From the NCBI GenBank assembly GCA_027924585.1, contig BSBM01000602.1:7563501-7627500 (forward strand): a DNA stretch of 64,000 nt, read 5' to 3'. Positions within the stretch are counted from its first letter, which is position 1; every line of letters begins with the position of its first letter. Shown piece by piece: positions 23,991-34,348 of this stretch. Source of the DNA: Larix kaempferi. Lineage: Eukaryota > Streptophyta > Pinopsida > Pinales > Pinaceae. Both the position numbers and the translations under genes were made by a program. Under the pieces are notes generated by a model. The model searched no databases. It was not told where the DNA came from and was given only the letters and a program-made list of their open reading frames with translations.

Positions 23991-24820
23991 ATTAAACTTG
24001 ACATAAAATCTAAATGAAACAATGAATATTCTAAAGCAAGGCCTTCTCGATTCCCTCTGTCACTTATAGTAATATGTACAACTCCACATGGGTTTTCTTG
24101 GTTATTGTATACTTGTGGATGAAACATTCATTGCATAGCCAACCTAAAATCAAACAATTTGGGCTTCAAACAACATAATATCTCTCGACGCAATTTAAAG
24201 AAATTGTGATAGAACATGTGAAGAATTCATAAGCATGAACATTACCAACAAAAACAATATCTTTTTTTGCACGATGAAGTAGTTGTTTGATTGCTTCTTT
24301 CATGCCAACATTGTCACCTTAATGAGTAGTGTTTGTTTATACTAGGGCGCATGAATTAGAGTAATAAGCTAGGGAGTCGAGTGCATGTTGGCAATTTTGA
24401 TCAAGAAAAACTTGCTTAGGAATACATAGAAAATTAGGCCAACATCATTGATGCCATCCAGTGTTCTACTCATGAGGAAAACTTTCTTCTATCACATAGG
24501 TATGAACATGGATTGAAATATTTGACTTACTAAATTAACTATCGTTACTAGTTGTGTATTTGTATTATGAATGGCAATGACATTATAGAATATGCAAGCA
24601 TGAAAGTAATGCAGAGGCATAGAGATGGTGGATGTAAAGAGGTGGTAAAGAGGAGCAACAAGTTTGGGGATGGTTGCAACAAAGAGGGATGAAGAAAGGG
24701 GGAGGGGGTGTTTAGTTCAATTCCCATGGATTTGTAGTGGATAATTGCAAGTTCATTCAAAGTGCAAAGATAAAAAAAAACACGGAGTTGAGCTATTGTG
24801 ATTTGTTATAGGTGTATTTC
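23991..24820. other. Unassigned spacer
   Basis: No coding frame, terminal repeat or RNA gene was recognised. The region has average plant spacer composition with scattered poly-A runs. Confidence 0.4.
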
Positions 24821-24825
24821 TTTTG

Positions 24826-25130
24826 ACAAGTGGAAATTGATGGAGATGGCAACAAATTATTATAGACATATTACTTCCCACAAGTGGAAGTCAATGGATA
24901 TGACAACAAATTATTATAGACATATTACTTCCCACAAATGGAAGTCAATGGAGATGACAACATATTATTGTAGACATATTACTTCCCATAAGTAGAGGTT
25001 GATGGAGACGGCAATAGATTATTGTAGACTTATTACTTCCTACAAGCGGTAGTTGACGGAGATGACAACATATTATTGTGGATGTATTACTTCCCGCAAG
25101 TAGAAATTGATGGAAATCACAACAAAAGTA
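24826..25130. repeat. 54-bp minisatellite, about 5.6 units
   Basis: Units start at 24826, 24880, 24934, 24988, 25042 and 25096, all exactly 54 bp apart, with tattacttcccacaagtgg as the recurring landmark. The period is a multiple of three, so short frames on both strands read as 18-residue repeats (for example HITSHKWKSME on plus), but there is no independent sign of a protein. Confidence 0.95.
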
Positions 25131-25244
25131 AGAAACATCAGTAATCAATATGTATAGTGTAAGTGTCAAAGCATATGAATTTAATGAACCATGTCAATGA
25201 TTTATTGTTTTGCAACATATGATACTAAATAAATCTTTTTATCC

Positions 25245-25345
25245 CTAAGGGTTAGCTCATGTAGTCATAGGACAGAAGTGAGATCTTTTTCCCCAAAGTT
25301 GAGGAGGCCGCGAGTTTAATTCTCTTGGTCTCCCCAAATTAGGTT
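25245..25345 (+). repeat. tRNA-like SINE head (candidate)
   Basis: gttagctcatgtagtcatag at 25251 resembles a box A and gcgagtttaattctc at 25310 a degenerate box B, about 60 bp apart, with a GC content above the surroundings. Plant SINEs carry such internal RNA polymerase III promoters. No poly-A or poly-T tail with flanking duplication was located, so this is tentative. Confidence 0.4.
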
Positions 25346-25976
25346 TTATAATTAAGGTTGATAATTTACCTGTTTACCATCCATGAATTGTAAGAACTAC
25401 TTAAGATTTTTCACAAAATTATTCCTTGTAAAAAAAAGATAAATTTTTCATCCAATCTTCCCACACAATAAAATAATAAGACGATAATTTTAACTAAAAC
25501 TTAAATTAAATACTTTTAAAAAAATTTATATAGATAATGAACTTTTTTTGGAAAAAAAAGCACAATTTATTTATATTAAAATAAACCATATCTTCGTGCC
25601 ATAATATGTAACACATTGTATATATAGAGAGAGAATAATAAACATAATACCCAACATTCACTATAAAATGGCAACGCCTTTGTCCATTACTTCATGATCA
25701 TAAACTATAAACTAACCAATATGTAAAATCCAAAACAAACATAGATAATTCAACCAACACATAGAGAGTGCACCATAATTTTACCATGTTATGCATTTGC
25801 TTCATATGCATGTCATGGAAAGCATAATAATGACAATGCTCAATTTAGTGTACCTTCGAAGGCAAGGTGTTACTTTCCCATGTTCTTAATTTCTCTAATC
25901 ATACCTATGGAATCATAGTAGGTGTCATTCAATTCACTAAACAAGCCACTCGAAGGTTTGAATTATATAATTCTAA
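25346..25976. other. AT-rich spacer left of the gag-only element
   Basis: Nothing coding is seen. The last five bases before the adjoining element (25977-25981, acatc) are the left copy of its target duplication. Confidence 0.5.
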
Positions 25977-25981
25977 ACATC

Positions 25982-26831
25982 TGTTAGGATATTCCTATAC
26001 TCCATCCTAGTCCCACCAGTATTTTGATCATTTACATTTTCAGTCATGCATGCACCTTTTAGGGTTTGCATGCATTCTAGGGTTTGCATGCATTTTGCAT
26101 GCATCCCAATCATCAGTCCAGCACCTAGCCCTCAGTTAGCCAGCCCCCAGGAGCTTCTCACTATTCAGTTTTAGCCCTCCAGTTGCTTAGTGCGCCCTTC
26201 TTCCTTGATTTTAGGGAGCAACTCGCCCTTCTTCACCTACCAGTTCAGTTACACTCAGTTACAGTCAGTTACACTCAGTTACATTCAGTTACACTCAGTT
26301 ACACTCAGTTACATTCAGTTACACTCAGTTACATTGAGTTACACTCAATTACATTGAGTTACTCTTAGTTACATTGAGTTACACTCAGTTACACTTAGTT
26401 ACACTGAGTTACACTTAGTTACACTGAGTTACACCTACCAGAGTTAGTTTGACTGATGGTTGATAGTTACTTGAGCATTGATGACTCCACTGATGATGAT
26501 GAAGACTTCCAGTTGCGCCCCGATGATCATGAGGACACCTAGTTGTGCTCCGATGACACTCCAGTGATCCTTTGATCACTCCATGAAGGCTAATTCGAAT
26601 TGCCACCTTAGGCATTCGAATTCCTCATGCATTGTATTATTTATATGTCCATTTGTGATTAATAATTTAGTATGACCGAAGTATTATTGCTTCTATCTGA
26701 GTTCTACTGTACCATATTATTCTGTTGCTCATTATACTGCATGTATCACTCTTCTTCTATTCTCTTGCTTAATCCATTATTCTCTTGTGAGGTATACATC
26801 ATCTCTTAGATCTGCTGTGAGGATTTTCACA
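25982..26831 (+). repeat. 5' LTR of gag-only element
   Basis: 850 bp, TG...CA. It contains a 19-unit array of the 10-bp motif cagttacact (26246-26435). It ends immediately before the primer site with no spacer. Confidence 0.95.
26246..26435 (+). repeat. 10-bp minisatellite inside 5' LTR
   Basis: Nineteen units of cagttacact and variants (cagttacagt, cagttacatt, gagttacact, tagttacact). The partner array in the 3' LTR has 23 units; the 40-bp difference accounts for the whole LTR length difference. Confidence 0.95.
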
Positions 26832-26843
26832 TGGTATCAGAGC
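26832..26843 (+). other. Primer-binding site of gag-only element
   Basis: tggtatcagagc directly follows the 5' LTR and is complementary to the 3' end of initiator tRNA-Met. Confidence 0.93.
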
Positions 26844-26998
26844 ATGTTGAGAGTATTGTTTATCTCCATTCTTGAGAGTTTTTTTTTGCAGGTTATTACC
26901 AAGATTTCGAGTGCAGCAGTTGTAGCAGAATCTGCATTTTTGCAGCAGTAGCAGTTGCAGTTATTCTATATTGTTTTTGCAGGTCTTCTACAACTTCA

Positions 26999-28078
26999 AT
27001 GAATTTAGAAGAAATTACTCCTCTTTCTCCATTCAACTATGATGAATGGAAACCAAGAATGATAGCATATTTGAAGAGCCATGATCTCTTTGATTGCTAT
27101 TTTGAAAGAGATTTTGAATCCTCTACAAAGAAGATTAAATGGTTGAATAAAGGTGACATGCACATTGGAAGAATGATGCTTGCTATGACCGATTACATAT
27201 TGTACCCGACCATCATTGATATTGAAACTCCAAAAGAGTTATGGGCTCATCTAGATGAAAGATTCGGCAAAAAGAATGATGGATTTGGTCCAAATCCCTT
27301 CAAAAGCAAGCAAGTTGATGCATTCGCTCCACTTGATGGTCTCTCAGATCATGATGCATTCGCTCCTCCTGATGGTCTCTCAGATCATGTTGCATTCGCT
27401 CCCCTTGATGATCTCTCAGATCATGAACCAGTATCATCTCATATTGAAGTTGTTGACAAAGAACTTGCAGATTCTCCGCTCATGCTCAAACTTTCTTCTC
27501 TTTCTGTGCCAGCTCACACTCTAGATATTGCAGAAGGTCCTAAATCCTGTCTTGCACCAGAGTTTGTTGGTTTGCATCATGATCACATGATTATTTCGGA
27601 GGTAACATCAGCTATTGGAGGTAATGCATTCGCTCCTCTTCAGCAAACATCTCTTATTTACTACTATATGATCATTAGCACATGCTTTCAGAAGGTTATT
27701 GAAGAATATGGCCATTGCCACCTGCTTGAGATAATTTCTCATGCATCATATGATAGTTTTGATCTCACCCCTGCTGGTTCAAAGGAGATCTCAAGAAACT
27801 GTTTTGAAAGTCTTAAATCTGATTTTGATTTCAAGCAAACATGTAATAGTTCTTTTTGGCATAATCTCACCCATGGTGGTTCGAAGGAGAAGACAAAGGA
27901 CTATATGCACATTCAAAAATTTGATCCTACCTCAGCTGATTCGAATCACAGGTTCAAGGATCATTCTAATACTATTGGATTTGTTCTCATCACATTCGAT
28001 CTGAAGAGCAAGTACAAGCACATGCTTTTTGAGCATGATCCACTTCTTCCCAAGAAGAAGATACCTCCAGACATATGA
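26999..28078 (+). CDS. Gag-like protein of the gag-only element, 359 codons, intact
   Basis: The ATG at 26999 opens MNLEEITPLSPFNYDEWKP. Residues 1-95 resemble the N-terminus of copia gag: NYDEW (Trp17), MIAYLKSHDLFDCYFE, and PKELWAHLDERFGKK. Residues 107-142 are three tandem 12-residue repeats (DAFAPLDGLSDH and variants). Later the patterns LTPAGSKEIS, LTHGGSKEKT and PTSADSNHR look like a second, looser repeat. There is no C-x2-C knuckle and no protease motif. The frame is free of stops over 1.08 kb, unlike every other transposon gene here, which suggests youth or selection. Its likely role is particle formation or RNA packaging with enzymes supplied by a related copia element. Identification as gag rests on the first 95 residues. 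Confidence 0.8.
   Translation: MNLEEITPLSPFNYDEWKPRMIAYLKSHDLFDCYFERDFESSTKKIKWLNKGDMHIGRMMLAMTDYILYPTIIDIETPKELWAHLDERFGKKNDGFGPNPFKSKQVDAFAPLDGLSDHDAFAPPDGLSDHVAFAPLDDLSDHEPVSSHIEVVDKELADSPLMLKLSSLSVPAHTLDIAEGPKSCLAPEFVGLHHDHMIISEVTSAIGGNAFAPLQQTSLIYYYMIISTCFQKVIEEYGHCHLLEIISHASYDSFDLTPAGSKEISRNCFESLKSDFDFKQTCNSSFWHNLTHGGSKEKTKDYMHIQKFDPTSADSNHRFKDHSNTIGFVLITFDLKSKYKHMLFEHDPLLPKKKIPPDI
27317..27424 (+). repeat. 36-bp in-frame triplication in gag-like ORF
   Basis: Three 36-bp units encode residues 107-118, 119-130 and 131-142, differing by a few substitutions. They sit just after the gag N-terminal homology. Confidence 0.92.
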
Positions 28079-28256
28079 CCAAGCATCACACATGCTTGAG
28101 TTTGGAGCTTTTATTTTTTATGTGTGCCTTACAGTCTATTTTTTGAGGAGGGGGTATGTTTCCCATGAAATTTTCCCACTTCCTTGGTTTATTGATTGTT
28201 ATTATTCATTGTATTGGGTGACCTTTGGTCTTAGTTACCAGGGCCCAGGATGGATT

Positions 28257-28265
28257 AAGGGGGGG
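28257..28265 (+). other. Polypurine tract of gag-only element
   Basis: aaggggggg immediately precedes the TG of the 3' LTR, the expected plus-strand primer. Confidence 0.88.
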
Positions 28266-29155
28266 TGTTAGGATATTCCTATACTCCATCCTAGTCCCAC
28301 CAGTATTTTGATCATTTACATTTTCAGTCATGCATGCACCTTTTAGGGTTTGCATGCATTCTAGGGTTTGCATGCATTTTGCATGCATCCCAATCATCAG
28401 TCCAGCACCTAGCCCTCAGTTAGCCAGCCCCCAGGAGCTTCTCACTATTCAATTTTAGCACTCCAGTTGCTTAGTGCGCCCTTCTTCCTTGATTTTAGGG
28501 AGCAACTCGCCCTTCTTCACCTACCAGTTCAGTTACACTCAGTTACAGTCAGTTACAGTCAGTTACACTCAGTTACATTGAGTTACACTCAGTTACACTC
28601 AGTTACATTCAGTTACAGTCAGTTACACTCAGTTACACTCAGTTACATTGAGTTACACTCAGTTACATTGAGTTACTCTTAGTTACATTGAGTTACTCTT
28701 AGTTACATTGAGTTACACTCAGTTACACTTAGTTACACTGAGTTACACTGAGTTACACCTACCAGAGTTAGTTTGACTGATGGTTGACAGTTACTTGAGC
28801 ATTGATGACTCCACTGATGATGATGAAGACTTCCAGTTGCGCTCCGATGATCATGAGGACACCTAGTTGTGCTCCGATGACACTCCAGTGATCCTTTGAT
28901 CACTCCATGAAGGCTAATTCGAATTGCCACCTTAGGCATTCGAATTCCTCATGCATTGTATTATTTATATGTCCATTTGTGATTAATAATTTAGTATGAC
29001 CGAAGTATTATTGCTTCTATCTGAGTTCTACTGTACCATATTATTCTGTTGCTCATTATACTGCATGTATCACTCTTCTTCTATTCTCTTGCTTAATCCA
29101 TTATTCTCTTGTGAGGTATACATCATCTCTTAGATCTGCTGTGAGGATTTTCACA
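28266..29155 (+). repeat. 3' LTR of gag-only element
   Basis: 890 bp, same termini as the 5' LTR. The internal cagttacact array is at 28530-28759 (23 units). The right-hand target duplication acatc follows at 29156-29160. Confidence 0.95.
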
Positions 29156-29160
29156 ACATC

Positions 29161-30400
29161 ATGTCTCACTTTTTTTCTTTTTTCTTTTAATAAATTTTCT
29201 AATGTATTTAAAAGAAAAACTAATTTTTTATTAATGTATTTTTAAAAAAATTGAAACTAATTTCTCATTGATGTATATTTTTTTATTTTTTTAATATTTT
29301 TTTTTATTGTAAAGATGATAGATGATATTTAAAGCAAATTGGATTTTTCAAGTTTAAGACTAAGTTAAAAGTAAATCATTAGTTAAAAAAAAAGCAAGCG
29401 TAAGAGACTAACCTCAATAAACATAGGGATAAAACTTATTTATGAGAATTATACATTAGAATTTATGATTTTTTGGAATTGCTAAATTTAACACATAACT
29501 GTATATAATATTTACAAACATAATTTACCATTTTATCATTTAAAATACAACAATATGTATAACCATAATCAATTTACATGTAAACCATGAAACCAAATCA
29601 AGAATCAATGAAAAAAGGAACGAGTAGGTAACAATTATGGACTTACAAATGGTATGACAAAGACAGGCAGACCATGGAGGGACCACTCTCCGCCCAACCA
29701 ATTCCTTGGTTGGAACATTATAAAATGAAATTTAATTTTAGATTAAAAATACAATTTTCATTTGAAGAATTCAAACAACACCAAATTAACATATTAATAT
29801 AAATTTTATTTCTTTATTTTATTAAATAAATTATTAAAATATCTTATACACTACCAAAAATGTATTAACTATTTATACACTACCAAAAATGTAATAACTA
29901 ATTTTCAACGTGGTGAAATGATTTAGAGAGAACTTAATTTCGTTAATCATACCTATGGAATCAACCCGTGAATACAAGTACGTGTATTCCCACATCAGAA
30001 ACGAAGATTGTATGGCTGCATGTTCTCGGATTGAAAGTTGGAAGCGTGAACCCTACCATGGAGATGGCCAGATCAATTATATGGTTGCAGATGCGTGAGC
30101 CCTAATGTGGAGATCAAAGGTTTTATGGTTGCAGATGCCCCATTAAACCTTCTATCTCGACACTAGGGCTCACGCATATGCAAAAGCTGGTTTTCCACCA
30201 TCTCGGGATGAAGCAAGGGCATTTGAAGTGATTGATCCAATAGCATGCAAAGAACAGTGAGGCTTCAATTTGGATCTAGAGTTTAAATCAGGCGCCTGTG
30301 TTCCTTCCCTTTACTCTACTTTCATTTTTTTGTATACATTTCAATAACAAATATGAATAAAACCACATTTACCAAAAGCGGTTAAAGGAATACCGAGCAC
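29161..30400. other. AT-rich spacer with one inverted repeat
   Basis: No coding frame. A perfect 14-bp inverted repeat, atgcgtgagcccta at 30091-30104 and tagggctcacgcat at 30164-30177, encloses a 59-nt loop. The local phrase tatggttgcagatgc occurs at both about 30080 and 30124. The GC-richer part (30000-30300) could be the leader of the LINE that follows, but this is a guess from position only. Confidence 0.5.
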
Positions 30401-30428
30401 AGTTACTCTACAAAGCCTTTATGAATAT

Positions 30429-30995
30429 ATGAAGTCGGTGGAGAAACGTAAGGAAGAAGGAGAAGCTAAACTTTATGCATATATTGAATCCTTGGAGAAA
30501 CGTAGGGAAGAAAGAGAAGCTAAACTCCAGATAGAATTAAAAGCAATGCTAGATAATAAATTTGCATCCTTTCAAGAAGAGATCCAAAAGCAAATTGATG
30601 AAAAGATAAAAAAGTTGGAAAACAAAGTAGAGACAATGGAAATCAGACTACAAGCAATGGAAACACAAAAAAGACATGGGTAAGGAGATGCAGATACTTT
30701 AGAAAATATTAAGTTAAAGGATAAGATTAAAGAGCTAGAGGAAAAAGTAACTCACAATTTAACCCTAAATAATATAGAAGGTAAAGTAGATATAAAACCC
30801 ATCAAAGACGAAATGAATAAGTTGATCACTTTAGACCATGAACATAACAAAAGATCCTTGAACTTCATAATCTTCAGTTTAAAAGAGGAGGTAGAAGAGG
30901 ATACATTAGCCATTGTCAAAACAAAAATTCAGGATAGGTTACAAATTGAAACCATCAGTTTCACAGAAGCAACGAGTTTAGGGAAGTCATTTTAA
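30429..30995 (+). pseudogene. LINE ORF1-like: coiled coil plus possible RNA-binding segment
   Basis: MKSVEKRKEEGEAKLYAYIE is followed by a related second unit (SLEKRREEREAKL) and a long heptad helix to MEIRLQAMETQKRHG, then a stop. After degenerate sequence, 30813-30995 reads HEHNKRSLNFIIFSLKEE, DTLAIVKTKIQDRLQIE. A coiled coil followed by an R-x-L-N-x-I-I-F-x-L-K-E strand pattern recalls trimeric ORF1 proteins with an RNA-recognition fold known from several LINE clades. Assignment is by architecture only. Confidence 0.6.
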
Positions 30996-31254
30996 AATAA
31001 ACAAAGGCTAATACGGCTTAAGGTTAGCTCTATCAAACAAATATATGACATACTCAGTAAGACCTCAAGTTTAAAAGGATCAAGGATATTTATAGATGAA
31101 TACCTCATTCCAGAGGATCAGACCGGATTAAGAAAGGATGTCCAAAAGTTAAAAGAATCTAGGAACGAGGGTAAATGGGCATTAATCGGAAACATGAAAG
31201 TTATTAGTTGTAATAACAGCCTAAGGGATAGTAACGAATAGAAATTTGACACAC

Positions 31255-32160
31255 TCTGGATCCTTTCATGGAATTGTCGGGGTTTTCCATGGAGTAAAGG
31301 CCCCAAATTGAGTTGGATCCCGAGTGAAATTGATAATATATTACTGGTTGAAACTTGGGAACATGAGGAGTCTAAGGTCCCTGGTATTGATGGTTATGGG
31401 TCCTATGGTCGTTATGGAATAAACGCACGTATCGTAGAGGAATTGGAGGTATATCCTGCTACATTAGAAAGCATATCTCCCTCCATGTTAGGCTTTATAA
31501 GAAAGACCCTTATAACCAATATATTTGGGTAGAGATTATAGACATTAATGATAAAAAAAACCTACATATACATTTGTTATTTTTCCCCAATTAGTTCCAA
31601 ATTTTATAAGAAAAGTAATTTAGATCAAAACTGCCCTTATAATGGTTTAGAACATGATATATCTAGTCTAAGGAAGGAAGGAAATATCCTTTTGATGGGT
31701 GACTTCAATGCCAGAACTGCAAGCCACCAAGCTATTATCCTGAGCAATTATTCCAACCCTAATCCTCTTTGGTTAGAGGAAGACCCTGCTCTAGCTAATA
31801 GGTACAAAAGAAGCTCTGAAGATCTAGGTGAAAATTTATTTGGTTCTAAGTTGGTCAAGTTTTGTAGTGCTCAATACCTTATAATTTGAAACGGTCTATT
31901 AAATTGACCAAATTCTAACCAGATGACTTGTATTCATGGGCTTGGCAGTATTGTGGTAGATTATGCCATATTTGATATCACCATATACAACAAATTAATA
32001 AATTTTGACATCATGAATGAGCATGAGCCTCACTCTGATCATATGCCTTTGATTATAACTCTTAATCCGACATGCATAGCGATCCCAAATAGGTTCGTGA
32101 CCATGGACATAAGCACCTTATCTTTGATCAAAATAAAGCTGACCTTTTTCTCCATGATTT
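31255..32160 (+). pseudogene. LINE endonuclease domain (broken)
   Basis: Ordered motifs of apurinic/apyrimidinic-type LINE endonucleases are visible: ILSWNCRGFPW near 31259 (Asn of strand 1), LLVETWEHEE near 31340 (Glu), GDFNAR near 31700 (Asp, Asn) and SDHMPLI near 32035 (Asp, His). These residues cut target DNA to start target-primed reverse transcription. They lie in at least three reading frames, with stops between, so the domain is inactive although most catalytic positions remain readable. Confidence 0.8.
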
Positions 32161-32739
32161 AAAAAAAGATATGTTCCCTTTATCTAGTATGGAGAATATA
32201 GAAATCCTCTACCATAATTTTACTACAACCCTCTCGTCGTCCATTAACAAGTTCTCTATTGAAGTCTTGGCTAAAAAGAGAGATAATAGAACCAACTTGT
32301 GGTACGATCAAGAGTGTAAAGATGTGAGAAAATAAATTAAGCAAGCTATTACAGAAGCGCTAAAACTGGACAACATAAAACACTACAAAGCCCTAATTAA
32401 AAAAAAAAGGAAATATCTAAGTAAAAGGCAGAAAAATCTCTTACAGCACTCCAAGTTGGTCCTTAAAAAAATATGGAGGCAAACTCTAACCCGCAAAACA
32501 AAAGAAGATAACAAGATTGTTTTGAAGGATTGGAATTCATAGCTTAAAAAACTTTACAAATCCCTAGATATCAAAGATAACTTTCAAACCATTCTTACAA
32601 TGAAATAAGTTTTCTTGTGTGAAGACATAGATTTTGGGGTTAAGCACCTCGCAAATGGAAAAGCTAAAGACATTGAAGGATACTAAGCAAAAATCTTAAA
32701 AATTAGGGGGTCTGCCCTCATCCCACACATACACAAACT

Positions 32740-33830
32740 CTTTAATCTAGCGGTTAAGAAAGGGTTCCCTACTCCTTGGACTCAGAGCCTCATTATTCCT
32801 ATTTTCAAAAGTGGCAATAAAAATAACCCCTCTAATTATCGGACCATTATGATTATCCCTCTCTTAGCTAAGTTATACGGTATTATCTTAGAAAAGAAGA
32901 TTAGTGAGTGGCTAGAAATGGAAGGTAAGAGAGCTAAAGGCCAGGCAGGTTTTAGAAGGCATCACTCAACCATGGACCACCTTGTTATGCTTAGGGTAAT
33001 TGCAGAGGAATGTCGTAATAATAAGTTTGATATTTTTTGTTTCTTTGTAGACTTCATAAAATATTTTGATACGGTGCCTAGAATAAATGTTTGGAAGATT
33101 AGAAGAGATTAACGTTCGTTTTGAGTCGAGAGGTGTCGTGGTAAGGCTTTACGAAAAGTTCATTGCAAAGCTCAAGAACACTGAGGGTTGGTCGATGGAT
33201 ATAAACTGCAATATTGGAGTTAAGCAATGTTTCCCCCTCTCCCCTACCCTTTTTGGCATTTAATTGATAAATTAGAACATTGTTTAGAAGAAGCGGATTG
33301 TGCCGGCACGATCTTAGCCGACATAGTTATCATCCTCCTGTTTTATGCCAATGATATTGTTCTTATGGCAATGTGTCACTTCGACCTTGATAAGCAATTA
33401 AAAATTCTCTAATATTTCTGCTCTAATATGGGCATGACTGTTAACACCGACAAGACAAAAGTTATTATTATAAAATCCAAGAAATATACCTACGCTAAGT
33501 TTATTTATGACAATAACAACTTGAAGGAAGTGACTTCTTACAAGTATCTTGGAATTGATTTTCACCACAAGCTCAACTAGAACTATAGCATTGAGAAAAG
33601 GATCAACGGAGGGTGGAAAGCTTATTTTGGTCTTGAAAACAATTGTAAATCATCCAACTTGGTCATGTGGGATAAAAATAAGTTCCTCTTTGAAACTCTT
33701 GTCATCCCCGTTATCTTATATGGTTGTGAACTGTGGGGTTGCAACATTTCTAGAGAATCTTGGAGAAAGATTGAGCAAATCCAAAAGCGTTTTATAACTT
33801 ACAACCTTACCTTATTCTCCTCATAGAAGT
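32740..33830 (+). pseudogene. LINE reverse transcriptase (active-site mutated)
   Basis: SLIIPIFKSGNKNNPSNYR starts the RT, followed by LLAKLYGIILEKKISEWLE, KGQAGFRRHHSTMDHLV and CFFVDFIKYFDTVPR (first catalytic Asp present). The usual F/Y-A-D-D box reads YAND at 33344-33355, so the first of the paired Asp residues is Asn. The thumb-like region continues MTVNTDKTKV and YKYLGIDFHHKLN up to ILYGCELWGCNISRESW-like sequence near 33760. Several frameshifts and stops occur. An Asn at this site would abolish polymerase activity. Confidence 0.85.
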
Positions 33831-34308
33831 GGGTCTTTCCCCCATTGAGAGCATGGCTATGACTAGATACCTGGTGTACAAGCACAAGATAAATAACACG
33901 GGCGATGAGAGACTTCCTAAAATGGCTTTAAAATCAAGTCAAAACCAACTATGCCTTAAGCGGGGTTGGAGTAAAGATAACATGGCCTAGTTAAACCATT
34001 GGGGCATTGACGAAAATGACATTTTGCAAGATATCAATAATGTCAAAAATACTATTACATCTAAGTTTAAAGAGAAGCTATGGTGCGAAAAAAATTAGAG
34101 GTTAAAAGAAAATTAAGACACTGCAAGGAGGTCATTAACCATAATCTAGAAGATTAGAAGTATCTCTCAGTTTTAACTAGTTCAAAGAAGAAAATTAATA
34201 TAGCTAAGATAAGAACGAACTCTCATGAGCTCCATATTCAACTTCTCCTGATGATTGTACTCTTTTTTGTATTATAATATAATCTTTCTATGCACTTACA
34301 AAAATAAC

Positions 34309-34311
<3 letters not shown>

Positions 34312-34346
<35 letters not shown>
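34312..34346. repeat. TA microsatellite after LINE
   Basis: An uninterrupted (TA)n run of about 17 units directly after the last LINE-like sequence. It could be a degenerated 3' tail or a later expansion. Confidence 0.9.

Positions 34347-34348
<2 letters not shown>

Larger units (their letters stand above)
25982..29155 (+). mobile_element. Gag-only LTR retrotransposon (TR-GAG-like), structurally complete
   Basis: LTRs at 25982-26831 (850 bp) and 28266-29155 (890 bp) start tgttaggatattcc and end gattttcaca. The primer site tggtatcagagc is at 26832-26843, the polypurine tract aaggggggg at 28257-28265. Flanking pentamers are identical: acatc at 25977-25981 and 29156-29160. The 1.43-kb interior holds one intact gag-like ORF and nothing resembling protease, integrase, RT or RNase H. 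Outside a 10-bp repeat array I noticed only a handful of LTR differences, so insertion was recent. Elements with this plan have been described in plants as TR-GAG; mobility would need pol from a partner. Confidence 0.95.
30400..34260 (+). mobile_element. Decayed LINE with coiled-coil ORF1, endonuclease and RT
   Basis: All coding traces lie on the plus strand in LINE order: lysine/glutamate coiled coil (30429-30683), a second ORF1 segment (30813-30995), AP-type endonuclease (about 31255-32160), reverse transcriptase (about 32740-33420) and a C-terminal region to about 34240. No DUF4283 or CCHC knuckle, the usual plant L1 ORF1 parts, is seen. A TA dinucleotide run (about 34312-34346) follows. 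Stops and frameshifts are frequent, so the copy is dead. The clade cannot be decided by eye. Confidence 0.85.

Noticed and set aside
24826-25130. Repeat protein encoded by the 54-bp array
   Set aside because: Openness on both strands is a by-product of a 54-bp period; there is no start context, splice structure or known domain.
34312-34346. TA run as a functional origin or satellite
   Set aside because: A single 35-bp microsatellite is common in AT-rich plant DNA and has no supporting structure.
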